In this document: in pieces, positions 16,633 to 25,921 of the stretch
Layout: each line of letters starts with the position of its first letter
Numbering within the stretch: position 1 is the stretch's first letter
Source: Celeribacter sp. PS-C1
GTDB lineage: Bacteria; Pseudomonadota; Alphaproteobacteria; Rhodobacterales; Rhodobacteraceae
Reading direction: 5' to 3'
DNA length: 64,000 nucleotides
NCBI RefSeq assembly: GCF_019429625.1
Contig: NZ_JAHXRW010000006.1
Coordinates: forward strand, 124,001 to 188,000
The notes under the pieces: generated by a model
Told to the model about the DNA's origin: nothing
Seen by the model: only the letters and a program-made list of their open reading frames with translations
Databases searched by the model: none
Translations under genes and position numbers: made by a program

Positions 16633-18126
16633 TTACTCGCCCACGCCGAGCGCCACAAAGCGCGGTTCACCGGCGCGGCGCACCAGAAGCAGAACGGTTT
16701 TGCGCCCGGCCTCCTGCGCCTCTTCGATGCGAGCCTCGAGATCGGACAGGCTCGTGAGTTTTTGCTGACCGGCCTCGGTGATCACGTCACCGGCGCGCAG
16801 GCCTTTGGTGAAGGCCTCGGAGGCCTCGTCCACTTCGACCACGGCCAGACCGGTGGTCCCGGCGGACACGCCCAGTTCTTCGCGCAGGGTGTCGTCAAGC
16901 GGCTGAAGCGTCATGCCCATCATGGACACCGTCTCGGGCGCTTGCGGCGTCATGCCGTCGCCTTCACTCGGGAATGCGGTGTTCTCGGCCTCTTCGCGAC
17001 GCCCCAGAGTGACCATCAGCGTCTTGGTCTTGCCATCACGGAACACGACGACGCGCACGGCCTTGCCGACCTCGGTTTCGCCGACGGTGCGCACGAGACC
17101 ACGATCGTCTTCGACGTCTTTGCCGTCAAAGGACAAGATCACGTCACCGCTCTCGATGCCTGCCTCTTTCGAGGGGCCTTCCGGCACGTCAGTAACCAGA
17201 GCACCTTTGACCTCTTCGAGCCCCATGGCTTCGGCCACGTCATCGGTCACGCGTTGGATGCGCACACCCAACCAGCCGCGACGGGTTTCACCGAATTCCT
17301 TGAGCTGGTCGACCACTTTGGTCACCACGTTCGAGGCCATCGAGAAGCCGATACCGATGGAACCGCCATTGGGAGACAGGATTGCGGTGTTCACACCGAT
17401 CACCTGACCGTCCATGTTGAAGAGCGGGCCACCGGAGTTGCCGCGGTTGATGGCGGCGTCGGTCTGGATGTAATCGTCATAGGCACCCGACAGTGCACGG
17501 CCGCGTTGCGACACGATGCCGGCAGAGACGGAAAAGCCTTGGCCCAGCGGGTTGCCCATGGCCATGACCCAATCGCCCACACGGGCGACATCGCTGTCGC
17601 CGAAAGGCACAAATTTCAGCGGCTGTTCGCTGTCGACTTTCAACACGGCGATGTCGGTTTTCGGGTCAGTGCCGACCAGCGTCGCGGGCAAAGTGAAGCC
17701 TTCGAAGAATTCGATCTCGATCTCGTCGGCGCCTTCGATCACGTGGTTGTTCGTGACGATGTAGCCGTCCTCAGAGATCACAAAGCCAGAGCCCAGCGCC
17801 TGCGAACGACGCGGAGCCTGACCGCCGGGGCCGTTGCGCTCCATGAAATCGCGGAAGAAATCTTCAAAGGGCGAGCCTTCCGGCACGATCGGCTGTTGAT
17901 TGGTCGACGCCTCAACCACGGTGGTGGTGGTGATGTTGACCACGGCCGGGCTGACCTTGTCCGCGAGATCGGCAAAGCTTTCCGGCGCCCCGCGCGCCTC
18001 TGCCGCGATGGTTTGGAACATGATCGCGAGAGCGCCCATCAGCGCCATAACCATCATGCGCAAACCAGCGCGCGTGTCCTGAGGGGTGAAAGTGACGGCG
18101 CGAGCCTGTGTCACGGCCTGTGTCAT
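16633..18126 (-). CDS. degP: Do-family periplasmic serine protease (DegP/HtrA)
   Basis: 497 residues. An N-terminal hydrophobic segment (about 21-43) ends at AEA, a signal peptide for export. The trypsin-like domain shows the triad His128 (TNNHV), Asp158 (TDIAVLKV) and Ser231 (GNSGGPLF). Two PDZ domains follow at about 285-375 and 400-490. It degrades and chaperones misfolded envelope proteins. GGAGG precedes the ATG. It lies downstream of hflK-hflC on the same strand, separated by a terminator and 373 bases, the common alphaproteobacterial arrangement. Confidence 0.94.
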   Translation of the reverse strand: MTQAVTQARAVTFTPQDTRAGLRMMVMALMGALAIMFQTIAAEARGAPESFADLADKVSPAVVNITTTTVVEASTNQQPIVPEGSPFEDFFRDFMERNGPGGQAPRRSQALGSGFVISEDGYIVTNNHVIEGADEIEIEFFEGFTLPATLVGTDPKTDIAVLKVDSEQPLKFVPFGDSDVARVGDWVMAMGNPLGQGFSVSAGIVSQRGRALSGAYDDYIQTDAAINRGNSGGPLFNMDGQVIGVNTAILSPNGGSIGIGFSMASNVVTKVVDQLKEFGETRRGWLGVRIQRVTDDVAEAMGLEEVKGALVTDVPEGPSKEAGIESGDVILSFDGKDVEDDRGLVRTVGETEVGKAVRVVVFRDGKTKTLMVTLGRREEAENTAFPSEGDGMTPQAPETVSMMGMTLQPLDDTLREELGVSAGTTGLAVVEVDEASEAFTKGLRAGDVITEAGQQKLTSLSDLEARIEEAQEAGRKTVLLLVRRAGEPRFVALGVGE

Positions 18127-18449
18127 AGGTCAAATATCCTCCGTATGATGCGCCTTGGGGAGCATTCCTCCCGATCTGCGGCGCGGCGACTGTCCTCAGG
18201 GGTACAAATAGGGGCTTATCGACACAACTCAATGTCGGTCGCGTTCAGTCAACAGCATGTGAGCGGGGTGTGACAAGGAGAAAGGCGGTGGCTTTGCGGG
18301 GAATTCGGGGGCGCAGAGGTCACCTCACGCGATCTTGTGCGGATCGCCTATCTGCGCAGGCCGCAAGCCCATTGTCTCGACGCCATTCAGGCCCGTCTCA
18401 CTAAAATCGATGCCGATAAAAAAAGCCTGATCACGGCGCCTTCGAAAGA
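18127..18449. other. Gene-free region upstream of degP
   Basis: About 320 bases that should contain the degP promoter. No convincing open frame, repeat or operator was seen. Confidence 0.5.
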
Positions 18450-18477
18450 AAAAAGGGGCCCGAAACAGGCCCCTTTT
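18450..18477 (-). terminator. Intrinsic terminator after hflC
   Basis: On the minus strand GGGGCC (18473-18468), 7-base loop, GGCCCC (18460-18455), followed by a T-run. It ends the hflK-hflC transcript. Confidence 0.88.
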
Positions 18478-18499
18478 CAATACTTTGCCGATTTGAGGC

Positions 18500-19375
18500 T
18501 TAGCGCCCCGCGTCAGACTTCAGATAATCAAAGAACTCGCTGTCCGGCGACAGAACCATCGTCGTGTTCGACCCTTTGAGGCCCTGACGATAGGCATCCA
18601 GCGACCGGTAGAATTCAAAGAACTCCGGGTCCGCACCATAGGCATCGGCATAAATCCGGTTCTTTTCCGCATCGGCTTCACCGCGGGTGATCTCAGCCTG
18701 ACGACGCGCGTCGGATTCAAGCTCGACCACGGTCCGGTCGGCCTGCGCGCGCACACGCTGTGCCGCCTCTTGACCACGCGCACGTTCGTCGGCGGCTTCA
18801 CGGGCCCGCTCAGCGCTCATCCGGGCGAAGGTCGCGTCAAGGTTCTGATCCGGCAGGAAGGTTTGTTTCAGACGCACGTCCACAACCTCGACACCAAGAG
18901 ACAAAGCCTGTGCACGAGCAGAGTCGCGAATGCGTTCCATCAGTTGTGCCCGGTCATCGGAGAGGATGGTCGAAGACGTCACACTGTCCGAACCCAGCAC
19001 CTCACGCACACGGGCGTTCAGGATGCCCTGCAGACGATCCTCGGCCAGCGCGATACCGCCGGTGGACACGGCCTGACGGAAACGCACCACATCGGAAATG
19101 CGGTAGCGCGCGAACGCATCGACCAGAAGGCGACGGTCATCCGAAGGCGTGACCTCGATCTCTGGTGTTTCCAGCGAGAGGATGCGGTCGTCGTAGTAAA
19201 CGACTTCCTGAATGAAGGGCACTTTAAAGGCGAGACCCGGGTCTTCCTTCACGGATTTAATCTGACCGAATTGCAGCACCAGCGCCTTTTGGCGTTCGTC
19301 CACGATAAAGAGCGAGGACATCACCAGCACGATCACGACAAAGATCAGGCCGAAAAAAATGGGAAGTTTCTTCAT
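18500..19375 (-). CDS. hflC: Protease modulator HflC
   Basis: 291-residue SPFH/band-7 protein that, with HflK, forms the membrane cage regulating FtsH. N-terminal membrane anchor at about 4-24, then the SPFH domain (QFGQIKSVKEDPGLAFKVPF near 35-55) and a helical, Arg/Glu-rich coiled coil at about 190-245. Length is normal. Its ATG overlaps the hflK stop (TGATG). Confidence 0.93.
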   Translation of the reverse strand: MKKLPIFFGLIFVVIVLVMSSLFIVDERQKALVLQFGQIKSVKEDPGLAFKVPFIQEVVYYDDRILSLETPEIEVTPSDDRRLLVDAFARYRISDVVRFRQAVSTGGIALAEDRLQGILNARVREVLGSDSVTSSTILSDDRAQLMERIRDSARAQALSLGVEVVDVRLKQTFLPDQNLDATFARMSAERAREAADERARGQEAAQRVRAQADRTVVELESDARRQAEITRGEADAEKNRIYADAYGADPEFFEFYRSLDAYRQGLKGSNTTMVLSPDSEFFDYLKSDAGR

Positions 19376-20526
19376 CAGTTCGCTCCCTCATCGGTGGTAC
19401 TGCGGCGCAGTTCATTGAGCGGCAGATAGGGTACAACGCCTTGCCCGTTACCGGTGGTGTCGTCGAGGATGATCTTATCCATGCCGCCATAGACCTCTTC
19501 GATCGCCTCAAGATAGAGACGTTTGCGCGTCACATCGGGGGCGTTCTGATATTCGGTCAAAACGGCGGAGAAGCGCGAGGCCTGACCTTCGGCGTCGTTC
19601 ACGACCTGCGCACGGTAGGCTTCGGCCTCTTCGAGGATTTGCGCCGCCGTACCACGCGCGCCAGCCAGCACGGTGTTGGCATAGGCGTCGGCCTGACGGA
19701 CCAGACGGTCGCGTTCCTGTTCGGCGGCCTGCACGTCGCGGAAATCATCGATGACTTCTTGCGGCGGGTCGGCCTTGTCGAGGTTGACGCGGATCACGTT
19801 GATGCCGCTGTCATAGCTGTCGAGCGTGTTCTGGATAAGCGTCATCGCGTTGTCGGCGATCAGGCCACGGTCCCGGTTGAGGATCGGTGCCAGCTCAGAA
19901 GCCGCGATGATCTCACGCATCGAGGATTCCGACACAGCCTGAACGGTGGCACGCGGGTCGGCCAGATTGAACAGATATTGCGCCGGATCGTTGATGTTCC
20001 AGACCACCTGGAAATCGATGTCGACGATGTTTTCGTCCGTGGTCAGCATCAGACCCGAGCTGCCCTGACCGGCGGTGCCGATGTTCTCTGTACGCTCGCC
20101 GGTGACGATGACTTTTTCATAGCTCACGAGCGGCCAGGGGGCGAAGTTCAGACCCGGCTGACCGATTTTGTAGAAATCACCGAGGAACAGTTCAACGGAC
20201 TGCTCTTCGGGTTTCACGGTGTAGAAAGAGGAAAAGGCCCAAAGACCGATGGCGCCCAGCACAGCGAGGCCGATCATGCCCTTGGACACGCCCGGACCTT
20301 CGCCGCCGGGACCGCCGGAGCGGCCATTGCCGCCGCCTTTGCCGCCCATCAGCACCTTCAGGTACTCGTTGCCCTTGTTGAGCATTTCGTCGATTTCGGG
20401 GATTTGCGGCTGGTCGCCCGGACGGCGATTGCCGCCGTTGCCACGGTTGTCTCCCCCACGGTTATCTCCTCCGGTCGGGCGATTGCCACCGCCGCCGCCC
20501 CAAGGTCCGCCATTGTTGCTGGCCAT
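19375..20526 (-). CDS. hflK: FtsH protease activity modulator HflK
   Basis: 383 residues. The N-terminus is Gly/Asn/Arg-rich (about 1-40) as usual for HflK. A glycine-rich stretch near 65-80 is followed by one membrane span (about 85-105) and the SPFH domain. PGLNFAPWPL lies near 127-136 and the coiled-coil tail is rich in Ala/Glu/Arg. ATG at 20526 (MASNNGG) is preceded by GAGG; a TTG three codons earlier is less likely. Partner of HflC in the same operon. Confidence 0.93.
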   Translation of the reverse strand: MASNNGGPWGGGGGNRPTGGDNRGGDNRGNGGNRRPGDQPQIPEIDEMLNKGNEYLKVLMGGKGGGNGRSGGPGGEGPGVSKGMIGLAVLGAIGLWAFSSFYTVKPEEQSVELFLGDFYKIGQPGLNFAPWPLVSYEKVIVTGERTENIGTAGQGSSGLMLTTDENIVDIDFQVVWNINDPAQYLFNLADPRATVQAVSESSMREIIAASELAPILNRDRGLIADNAMTLIQNTLDSYDSGINVIRVNLDKADPPQEVIDDFRDVQAAEQERDRLVRQADAYANTVLAGARGTAAQILEEAEAYRAQVVNDAEGQASRFSAVLTEYQNAPDVTRKRLYLEAIEEVYGGMDKIILDDTTGNGQGVVPYLPLNELRRSTTDEGAN

Positions 20527-20666
20527 TAAGGTCAAGTCCTCTCTCGTATGGGTCTGGCCCGGCAGAAAAATCCTGTCGGGCCAAGGCTCCTGTGTAACCT
20601 GTTCGTTCTAGGGCCGGGTTTCAAGGGGGCGAAGGTGTCGCAGCCCGTTTAAATCCCCGCAATCCT

Positions 20667-22028
20667 TCACTTATGAACGCGGATCGGCTCTTTCATGAGG
20701 ACGATCTCTTCGGCCATGGTCGGGTGCACCGCCACGGTGGCGTCGAAATCTTCCTTCGTGGCGCCCATTTTCACCGCCACACCCGCAAGCTGGATCATTT
20801 CGCCCGCATGCGGCGCGATGATGTGACAGCCCAAAACCTTGCGCGTGTCAGAGCAGACGATGAGTTTGAACATCACGCGTTCATTTTTCTCGATAAAGCT
20901 GTTCTGCATCGGGCGGAAGGCGGCGGAATAGACCTCGACAGGGCCCTCTTCGCGGGCTTGCTCTTCGGTCAGACCCACGGCGCCATATTCCGGCTGGGTG
21001 AAGATCGCGGAAGGCACATTGGCGTGGTCGGGCTTCATCGGATTGCCTTTGAACACGGTCTCGTGGAAAGCCACCGCCTCGCGGATCGCCACCGGCGTCA
21101 GTTGGATACGGTCGGTCACATCGCCCACGGCGAAGATCGAGGGGATATTGGTCTGGGAATACTCATCCACCTTGACCTCACCATAGCGCCCCATCTCGAC
21201 ACCCGCGTCTTCGAGGCCCAGCCCCGCCGTCGCCGGCTTGCGGCCCGTGGCGTAGAGCACCACATCAAAGGTGCCTTCGCGGCCATCCGTGGCCTTGACC
21301 CAGATGCCATCGTCACGTTTTTCCAAACGCTCCACATCGGTGCCGACATGCAGGTTGATGCCCTGCCCGTCAATCAGTTCCGCGATATGACCGCGTGCCT
21401 CGTCATCAAAGCCGCGCAGGATTTGCGCTCCGCGGTAATATTGCGTCACGTCCGAACCGAGACCGTTGAAGATGCAGGCGAATTCGCAAGCGATATATCC
21501 GCCGCCGACAATCAGGATGCGTTTCGGCAGTTCGGGAATGTCGAAAATCTCGTTTGAGGTGATCGCCAGTTCGATCCCCGGCACATTGTCCGGCACAAAG
21601 GGCGTGCCGCCCACAGCGATCAGGATGTGTTTCGCGGTCTTCTCCGTCCCATCGGCCAGCACGACCGTGTGCGGGTCTTTGACGGTGGCGCGCTGGTGCA
21701 AAATTTCGACCCCCGCGTTGCCGGCATTCTTGGTATAGATGCCTTCAAGACGCGACAGTTCAGCCTTCAGGTTGTCTTGGAAATGCGCCCAGTCGAACTG
21801 GCCGATGCGGATGTCCCAGCCGTATTTCTTACCATCTTCCGCATGACCGGAATATTGCGAGGCGAAGACCATGAGTTTCTTCGGCACACAGCCGCGAATG
21901 ACACAGGTGCCGCCCATGCGAAATTCTTCCGCCATCGCCACCTTTTGCCCGCCAGCCGCCGTCAAGCGCGCCGCGCGCACGCCGCCAGAGCCACCGCCGA
22001 TCACAAAGAGATCATAGTCGAAATCCAT
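20667..22028 (-). CDS. gor: Glutathione-disulfide reductase
   Basis: 453-residue FAD/NADPH pyridine-nucleotide disulfide oxidoreductase that regenerates reduced glutathione. FAD-binding GGGSGGVRAAR is at about 11-21 and the redox-active GTCVIRGC has Cys42 and Cys47. The NADPH site GGGYIACEF lies near 175-183, FAVGDVTDR near 300-308, and the C-terminal VHPTMAEE supplies the His/Glu pair. ATG at 22028; upstream codons lack homology. Cytosolic. Confidence 0.94.
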   Translation of the reverse strand: MDFDYDLFVIGGGSGGVRAARLTAAGGQKVAMAEEFRMGGTCVIRGCVPKKLMVFASQYSGHAEDGKKYGWDIRIGQFDWAHFQDNLKAELSRLEGIYTKNAGNAGVEILHQRATVKDPHTVVLADGTEKTAKHILIAVGGTPFVPDNVPGIELAITSNEIFDIPELPKRILIVGGGYIACEFACIFNGLGSDVTQYYRGAQILRGFDDEARGHIAELIDGQGINLHVGTDVERLEKRDDGIWVKATDGREGTFDVVLYATGRKPATAGLGLEDAGVEMGRYGEVKVDEYSQTNIPSIFAVGDVTDRIQLTPVAIREAVAFHETVFKGNPMKPDHANVPSAIFTQPEYGAVGLTEEQAREEGPVEVYSAAFRPMQNSFIEKNERVMFKLIVCSDTRKVLGCHIIAPHAGEMIQLAGVAVKMGATKEDFDATVAVHPTMAEEIVLMKEPIRVHK

Positions 22029-22224
22029 CAGTCCCGCCTTTTGAACAATTCTAAAGTTGTGACAGATGTAGGCGGTTTGCCCGCAAAGGAAAACCCCGCG
22101 AAAGCCGCATGGGGTCCTTGCGGTTATGGTCAGGCGATGAGACGCAGTGCCCTCCACGACACGCGCAACTTGCACAATATACCGCCAAGGTGAACAGATC
22201 ACTTCGGCGACTTGTTATAAATAC

Positions 22225-22626
22225 TTACAAATTATAGAAACTGACAGATTTTGTCTTCACCCATGCCACCAAACGCATATGAAGATCATATCGCTCACTC
22301 TCGCTTCCGACCGGCGGCGTTTTATTCCGAAAAGTCGACGCGACGCTCAGGGTCACTTCACCGTTTTGTCCATGTTCCGCGGAAATCTCTGTCGATGGCT
22401 GTCCGAATTGATCCGGGAAGCGACATATTGTGGAGCGCTCCTCAACAGAGCAACGGCCTCCCATTTCGGGCATCTGCTCTAGAAGCTGAGCCTTGGTTTC
22501 CCTGTAGACCTCTGCTTCATGTAACGCGTCGTCTTTCAAGACCACTTCGAAACGACTAAAGGTCTCGCCTTGGCATCCGCTCAAACAACCGAGCGCGGCA
22601 AGAAATAGTATAGACCGCAATATCAT
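22225..22626 (-). CDS. Small lipoprotein of unknown function
   Basis: About 133 residues. Lipoprotein signal with lipobox LSGC (Cys18 from ATG 22626). The mature part is polar with two cysteines (RCSVEERSTIC). ATG at 22626 abuts AAAGGAG, too close for good initiation. The TTG at 22620 sits 6 bases from the same Shine-Dalgarno and may be the real start. Base composition (22140-22720) is visibly more AT-rich than the neighbours, a hint of transfer. No relatives recognised. Confidence 0.6.
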   Translation of the reverse strand: MILRSILFLAALGCLSGCQGETFSRFEVVLKDDALHEAEVYRETKAQLLEQMPEMGGRCSVEERSTICRFPDQFGQPSTEISAEHGQNGEVTLSVASTFRNKTPPVGSESERYDLHMRLVAWVKTKSVSFYNL

Positions 22627-22736
22627 CTCCTTTAAAATGTCACCCGCTTGCGCAGGTCGCAGAGTAAATTTTAGCTTCAAAAATCCTGCCTAGAAACATC
22701 TCAAAAGCCGGTTCCCAAAGGGCAAGTTTTTGGGTC

Positions 22737-23522
22737 TCAGTCGAGATCAGCGAAAATATTTTCGCTCTCTTCGAATTCGACCCGATCCTCGCTCTCCTCA
22801 CCGGAGATAATGTCGCGTATCGTCACCCGCCCGTCACCATGGCCAATGATCACCTTGTCGCAAATATCGATGAAGAGCCCGTTTTCCACCACGCCGGGGA
22901 TCTGATTGAGCACGAGCGCGAGTTGCCGCGCGTTGCCGATCCGTTGCAAATGAAGATCGATGATATGGTTGCCTTCGTCGGTCACATAAGCCGCTTCACC
23001 ATTCATTCGAAGCGTCGACTGATGACCCAAAACCTCCATCGCCACCAATGTTTCCTCCACAAGCGCCTTCGTCGTCTGCCAGCCAAAGGGGATCACCTCG
23101 ACGGGCAGAGGAAAGGCGCCCAGCGTATCGACCTGTTTGGACACGTCCGAGATGACGATCATCTGATCCGAGGCGGTCGCAACGATTTTCTCCTGCAACA
23201 ACGCACCGCCTCCGCCCTTGATCAGGTTCAACTCGCCGTCGAATTCGTCCGCGCCGTCAATCGTCAGATCAAGCCATTTCGCCTCATCCAGAGAGATCAC
23301 CCTAATTCCCTGCTGACGCGCCAGCTCCGCCGTGCGCGACGAGGTCGGGACCCCCACGATATTGAGCCCCTCTTCGCGCACCAGCTCGCCCAGACAACGC
23401 ACCATCCACTCGGCGGTCGAGCCGGTGCCCAGCCCAATCTTCATCCCGTCCTCGACATAATCCATCGCCTTTTTCGCGGCGACGAACTTGGCGGTGTCGA
23501 TAGGAGACAGCGTGTCGGACAT
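22737..23522 (-). CDS. rpiA: Ribose-5-phosphate isomerase A
   Basis: 261-residue RpiA that interconverts ribose-5-P and ribulose-5-P. Family blocks: GLGTGSTAEWMV (about 29-40), TSSRTAELARQQG (64-76), TIDGADEFD (about 91-99, acidic catalytic residues) and KGGGGALLQEKI (about 104-115, with the lysine). The ATG at 23522 gives the normal length plus an acidic C-terminal tail of about 25 residues (GEESEDRVEFEESENIFADLD-like). Same strand as gor and the small lipoprotein. Confidence 0.94.
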   Translation of the reverse strand: MSDTLSPIDTAKFVAAKKAMDYVEDGMKIGLGTGSTAEWMVRCLGELVREEGLNIVGVPTSSRTAELARQQGIRVISLDEAKWLDLTIDGADEFDGELNLIKGGGGALLQEKIVATASDQMIVISDVSKQVDTLGAFPLPVEVIPFGWQTTKALVEETLVAMEVLGHQSTLRMNGEAAYVTDEGNHIIDLHLQRIGNARQLALVLNQIPGVVENGLFIDICDKVIIGHGDGRVTIRDIISGEESEDRVEFEESENIFADLD

Positions 23523-23705
23523 GGGAAAACTCCGATTTGAACTCAGGCGGCAAGGTTGTGGCGCATTCCTGCCGGTTATAGGCCCGCGCGGCTTGTTTTG
23601 ATAGATAAATTCAAGCCCCGCGTGACCATTCTCCCGCCCTCTCACTGGACAGCCGCGACAACTGGCGTAGATGATTTCGAAAGACACATGTGCCAGGCTC
23701 TCCCC

Positions 23706-24074
23706 ATGACGGACCGGATCGTGAAATTCATTCATCTGACGCTTGGCGCGCTCTGCGTGGTGCTGGGCTTTATCGGCGTGTTCCTACCGGTGATGCCGAC
23801 CACGATTTTTCTCATCCTTGCCGCCTTCTTTTTCACCAAAGGTTCGCCGCGCCTGCGCCAGTGGTTGTTGGATCACGGTCATTTCGGCCCCGGCATCCGC
23901 GCGTGGGAAGAGACCGGCGCTATTCCAAGGCGGATCAAGGCGCTTTCGATCACGATGATGCTGTCGAGCTTTATCCCGACGTTGATCCTGCGCATCGCCC
24001 CGCTCTTTCTGGGGCTTCAAGCCACTCTCATCGCCATCGGTGCGCTCTACATTTTGACGCGACCGGACGCGTGA
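23706..24074 (+). CDS. YbaN/DUF454 family inner membrane protein
   Basis: 122 residues. Three or four hydrophobic segments; the family signature FLPVMPTTIFLILAAFFF lies near 26-43 with SPRLRQWL after it. Function unknown for the family. ATG at 23706; a slightly longer start at 23688 (MCQALP) is possible. Divergent from rpiA. Confidence 0.83.
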   Translation: MTDRIVKFIHLTLGALCVVLGFIGVFLPVMPTTIFLILAAFFFTKGSPRLRQWLLDHGHFGPGIRAWEETGAIPRRIKALSITMMLSSFIPTLILRIAPLFLGLQATLIAIGALYILTRPDA

Positions 24075-24158
24075 GGTGAGCGTTCGCGCTCACTTCACGG
24101 CCAGAGACGCACAGCCACAACGCTTGCATCCGGCCCAAAGCGCGCGGCAAATGGGCGC

Positions 24159-25091
24159 ATGACACAGACCAGCCCCAAACAAGACCGCCCGCTTCTGGGC
24201 ATGGCAATGATGCTGATTTACTGCGCCGTCGCGCCGGTGATCGACGTCTTTGCCAAGCTCGCCGCCGCCGAACATGCGGTCGGCCAGATCACTGCCGCGC
24301 GGTTTCTGGTGCAGGGCGCTCTGTTGTTGCCCATCGCCTTGACGATGCGTTTGCCGATGCTGCACTCGGCCCGAGATGCGGCGCTGATTTTTCTGCGCGG
24401 TCTGTTCACGCTGGCGGCGACCTTTGCCTTTGTATGGGCCGTGTCGATCATGCCCTTGGCCGATGCGCTGGCGATCACTTTTGTCGAGCCCTTCATCATC
24501 CTGTTTCTCGGCTGGATGTTGTTTGGCGAAGAGGTCGGCCCGCGCCGTATCCTTGCCGCTTTGGTCGGCTTTGTCGGAGTGTTGATCGTCGTGCGCCCCG
24601 GCCTATTGAATTTCGGCTCCGCAGCACTTTTGCCGCTCGCCGCCGGGTTCTTTTTCTCTTGCTACATGTTGGTGACGCGGGCCTTGCGCCACTATCATCC
24701 CGTTGCGCTACAAAGCACCACCGCGCTTGCCGCCCTTATCGTCGCGCTGCCTTTGCTGGTGATCTTCGATGGTTCTGGCGGCCCCCTTGACCCTGTGATG
24801 CCACAGGGCATTTTTTGGCTCTGGCTCATTGGCGTCGGCATTGCCGCCACGCTGTCGCATCAGGGGCTAACGCTCGCACTCACCCTCGCGCCCTCGGCCA
24901 CCGTCGCGCCTTTGGCCTATCTGGAGCTGGCGTTCTCGACGCTCGCGGGGTTGTTGATCTTTGGCGATTTTCCGTCGCCCATGGTTTGGCTCGGCATCGC
25001 GGTGATCGTCGCCGCAGGGCTTTACCTGATCCATCGCGAGCGGGTGAACCTGAAGAAGCCTGCCGTGCCGGGCGACCCGACCGCCTTCTAA
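24159..25091 (+). CDS. EamA/DMT family transporter
   Basis: 310 residues, ten hydrophobic segments in two EamA repeats. The first half ends with PFIILFLGWMLFGEEVGPRR (about 109-128) and the second with LELAFSTLAGLLIFGDFP. Probable metabolite exporter, substrate unknown. It converges with the thiamine pyrophosphokinase gene, the stops overlapping by 4 bases. Not closely similar to the other EamA protein at 6019-6921. Confidence 0.85.
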   Translation: MTQTSPKQDRPLLGMAMMLIYCAVAPVIDVFAKLAAAEHAVGQITAARFLVQGALLLPIALTMRLPMLHSARDAALIFLRGLFTLAATFAFVWAVSIMPLADALAITFVEPFIILFLGWMLFGEEVGPRRILAALVGFVGVLIVVRPGLLNFGSAALLPLAAGFFFSCYMLVTRALRHYHPVALQSTTALAALIVALPLLVIFDGSGGPLDPVMPQGIFWLWLIGVGIAATLSHQGLTLALTLAPSATVAPLAYLELAFSTLAGLLIFGDFPSPMVWLGIAVIVAAGLYLIHRERVNLKKPAVPGDPTAF

Positions 25092-25789
25092 AGCGAGGAT
25101 TCGTCCGGCCAGTCCGGCGCCGCGATCAGCCGCGCCACCAGCTCCGCGTCACAATTTTCACGCGGCAGAATCACCATCATCCCCGGCTGGTCAAATTCCA
25201 GACGGACTTCTGTCTCAACCGCCTCGTTCGAGGTGCCGATTCGACCGTCCGGCGCGAAATCCAAACCCTTGATCGGCCAGCGCAGTCCCTTAGAGCGCCC
25301 AGTCACCGCCGCCATCGGAAAGAGCGACACGCGTTGCCCTCGCTCGACTCTGAGCACAAGCTCCGGCGGCGCCATGAAACACACATCTTCCGCCCCCAAA
25401 ATCACGCAGCGTTTGTTCGGAAACCGTGTCAGTGTTGCGTAAACCGCCAATTCATGATCAATCCGTGCGCCGGTAAAGCCCACACAAAAGATCATCGGCG
25501 CCACCACCCGCGTCAGGCATTTTTCGAAATCCGTGCTGTCTTGTTCGGGCACATGAATCAGGCGTTCTTCAGGGATCTTTGCGCGCGTCTCAGCCGTCAG
25601 ACTGTCGAAATCACCGATGACTCGCTCAGGGCGATGGCCAAGCGCCAAAGCCCGCCCCGCCGCACCATCCGCCGCGACAAGACAGGGCGCGTGCACAATC
25701 GTGTCATGCAGCAACCTGTCACAAATTGTGCCCCCTCCGAGCAAAGTGACGTTTTTCTCAGTGATTAGAACGGGTTCGATGGTTTTCAT
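25088..25789 (-). CDS. Thiamine pyrophosphokinase
   Basis: 233 residues. The family blocks AADGAAGRAL (about 39-48), GDFDSL (about 59-64), QDSTDFEKCL (about 82-91) and TGARIDHELA (about 105-114) are the ATP/Mg and thiamine site of thiamine diphosphokinase, which makes the cofactor TPP from thiamine. No thi-box riboswitch was seen upstream. Start is ATG at 25789. Confidence 0.87.
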   Translation of the reverse strand: MKTIEPVLITEKNVTLLGGGTICDRLLHDTIVHAPCLVAADGAAGRALALGHRPERVIGDFDSLTAETRAKIPEERLIHVPEQDSTDFEKCLTRVVAPMIFCVGFTGARIDHELAVYATLTRFPNKRCVILGAEDVCFMAPPELVLRVERGQRVSLFPMAAVTGRSKGLRWPIKGLDFAPDGRIGTSNEAVETEVRLEFDQPGMMVILPRENCDAELVARLIAAPDWPDESSL

Positions 25790-25853
25790 AAGAAACGGTT
25801 AACCCCTTTGCCACATTTTGGACAGGAAAAGATCACGACCATTTCCTTGTTCT

Positions 25854-25869
25854 GTTCCGATTTCGGAAC
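25854..25869. promoter_or_regulatory. Inverted repeat upstream of acidic-protein gene
   Basis: GTTCCG (25854-25859), ATTT, CGGAAC (25864-25869): a perfect 6-bp dyad 52 bases before the start of the 789-residue protein gene. It could be an operator or a leader hairpin. Confidence 0.4.
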
Positions 25870-25921
25870 CAATTCATGGTAAACAAGGAGCTGCTGAGCA
25901 AGTCAGAAAGCGAGTTGAGGC

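Noticed and set aside
16615-18273. Long + strand frame antisense to degP (552 codons)
   Set aside because: degP is strongly supported by catalytic triad and PDZ domains on the other strand; the antisense frame has no recognisable protein features.
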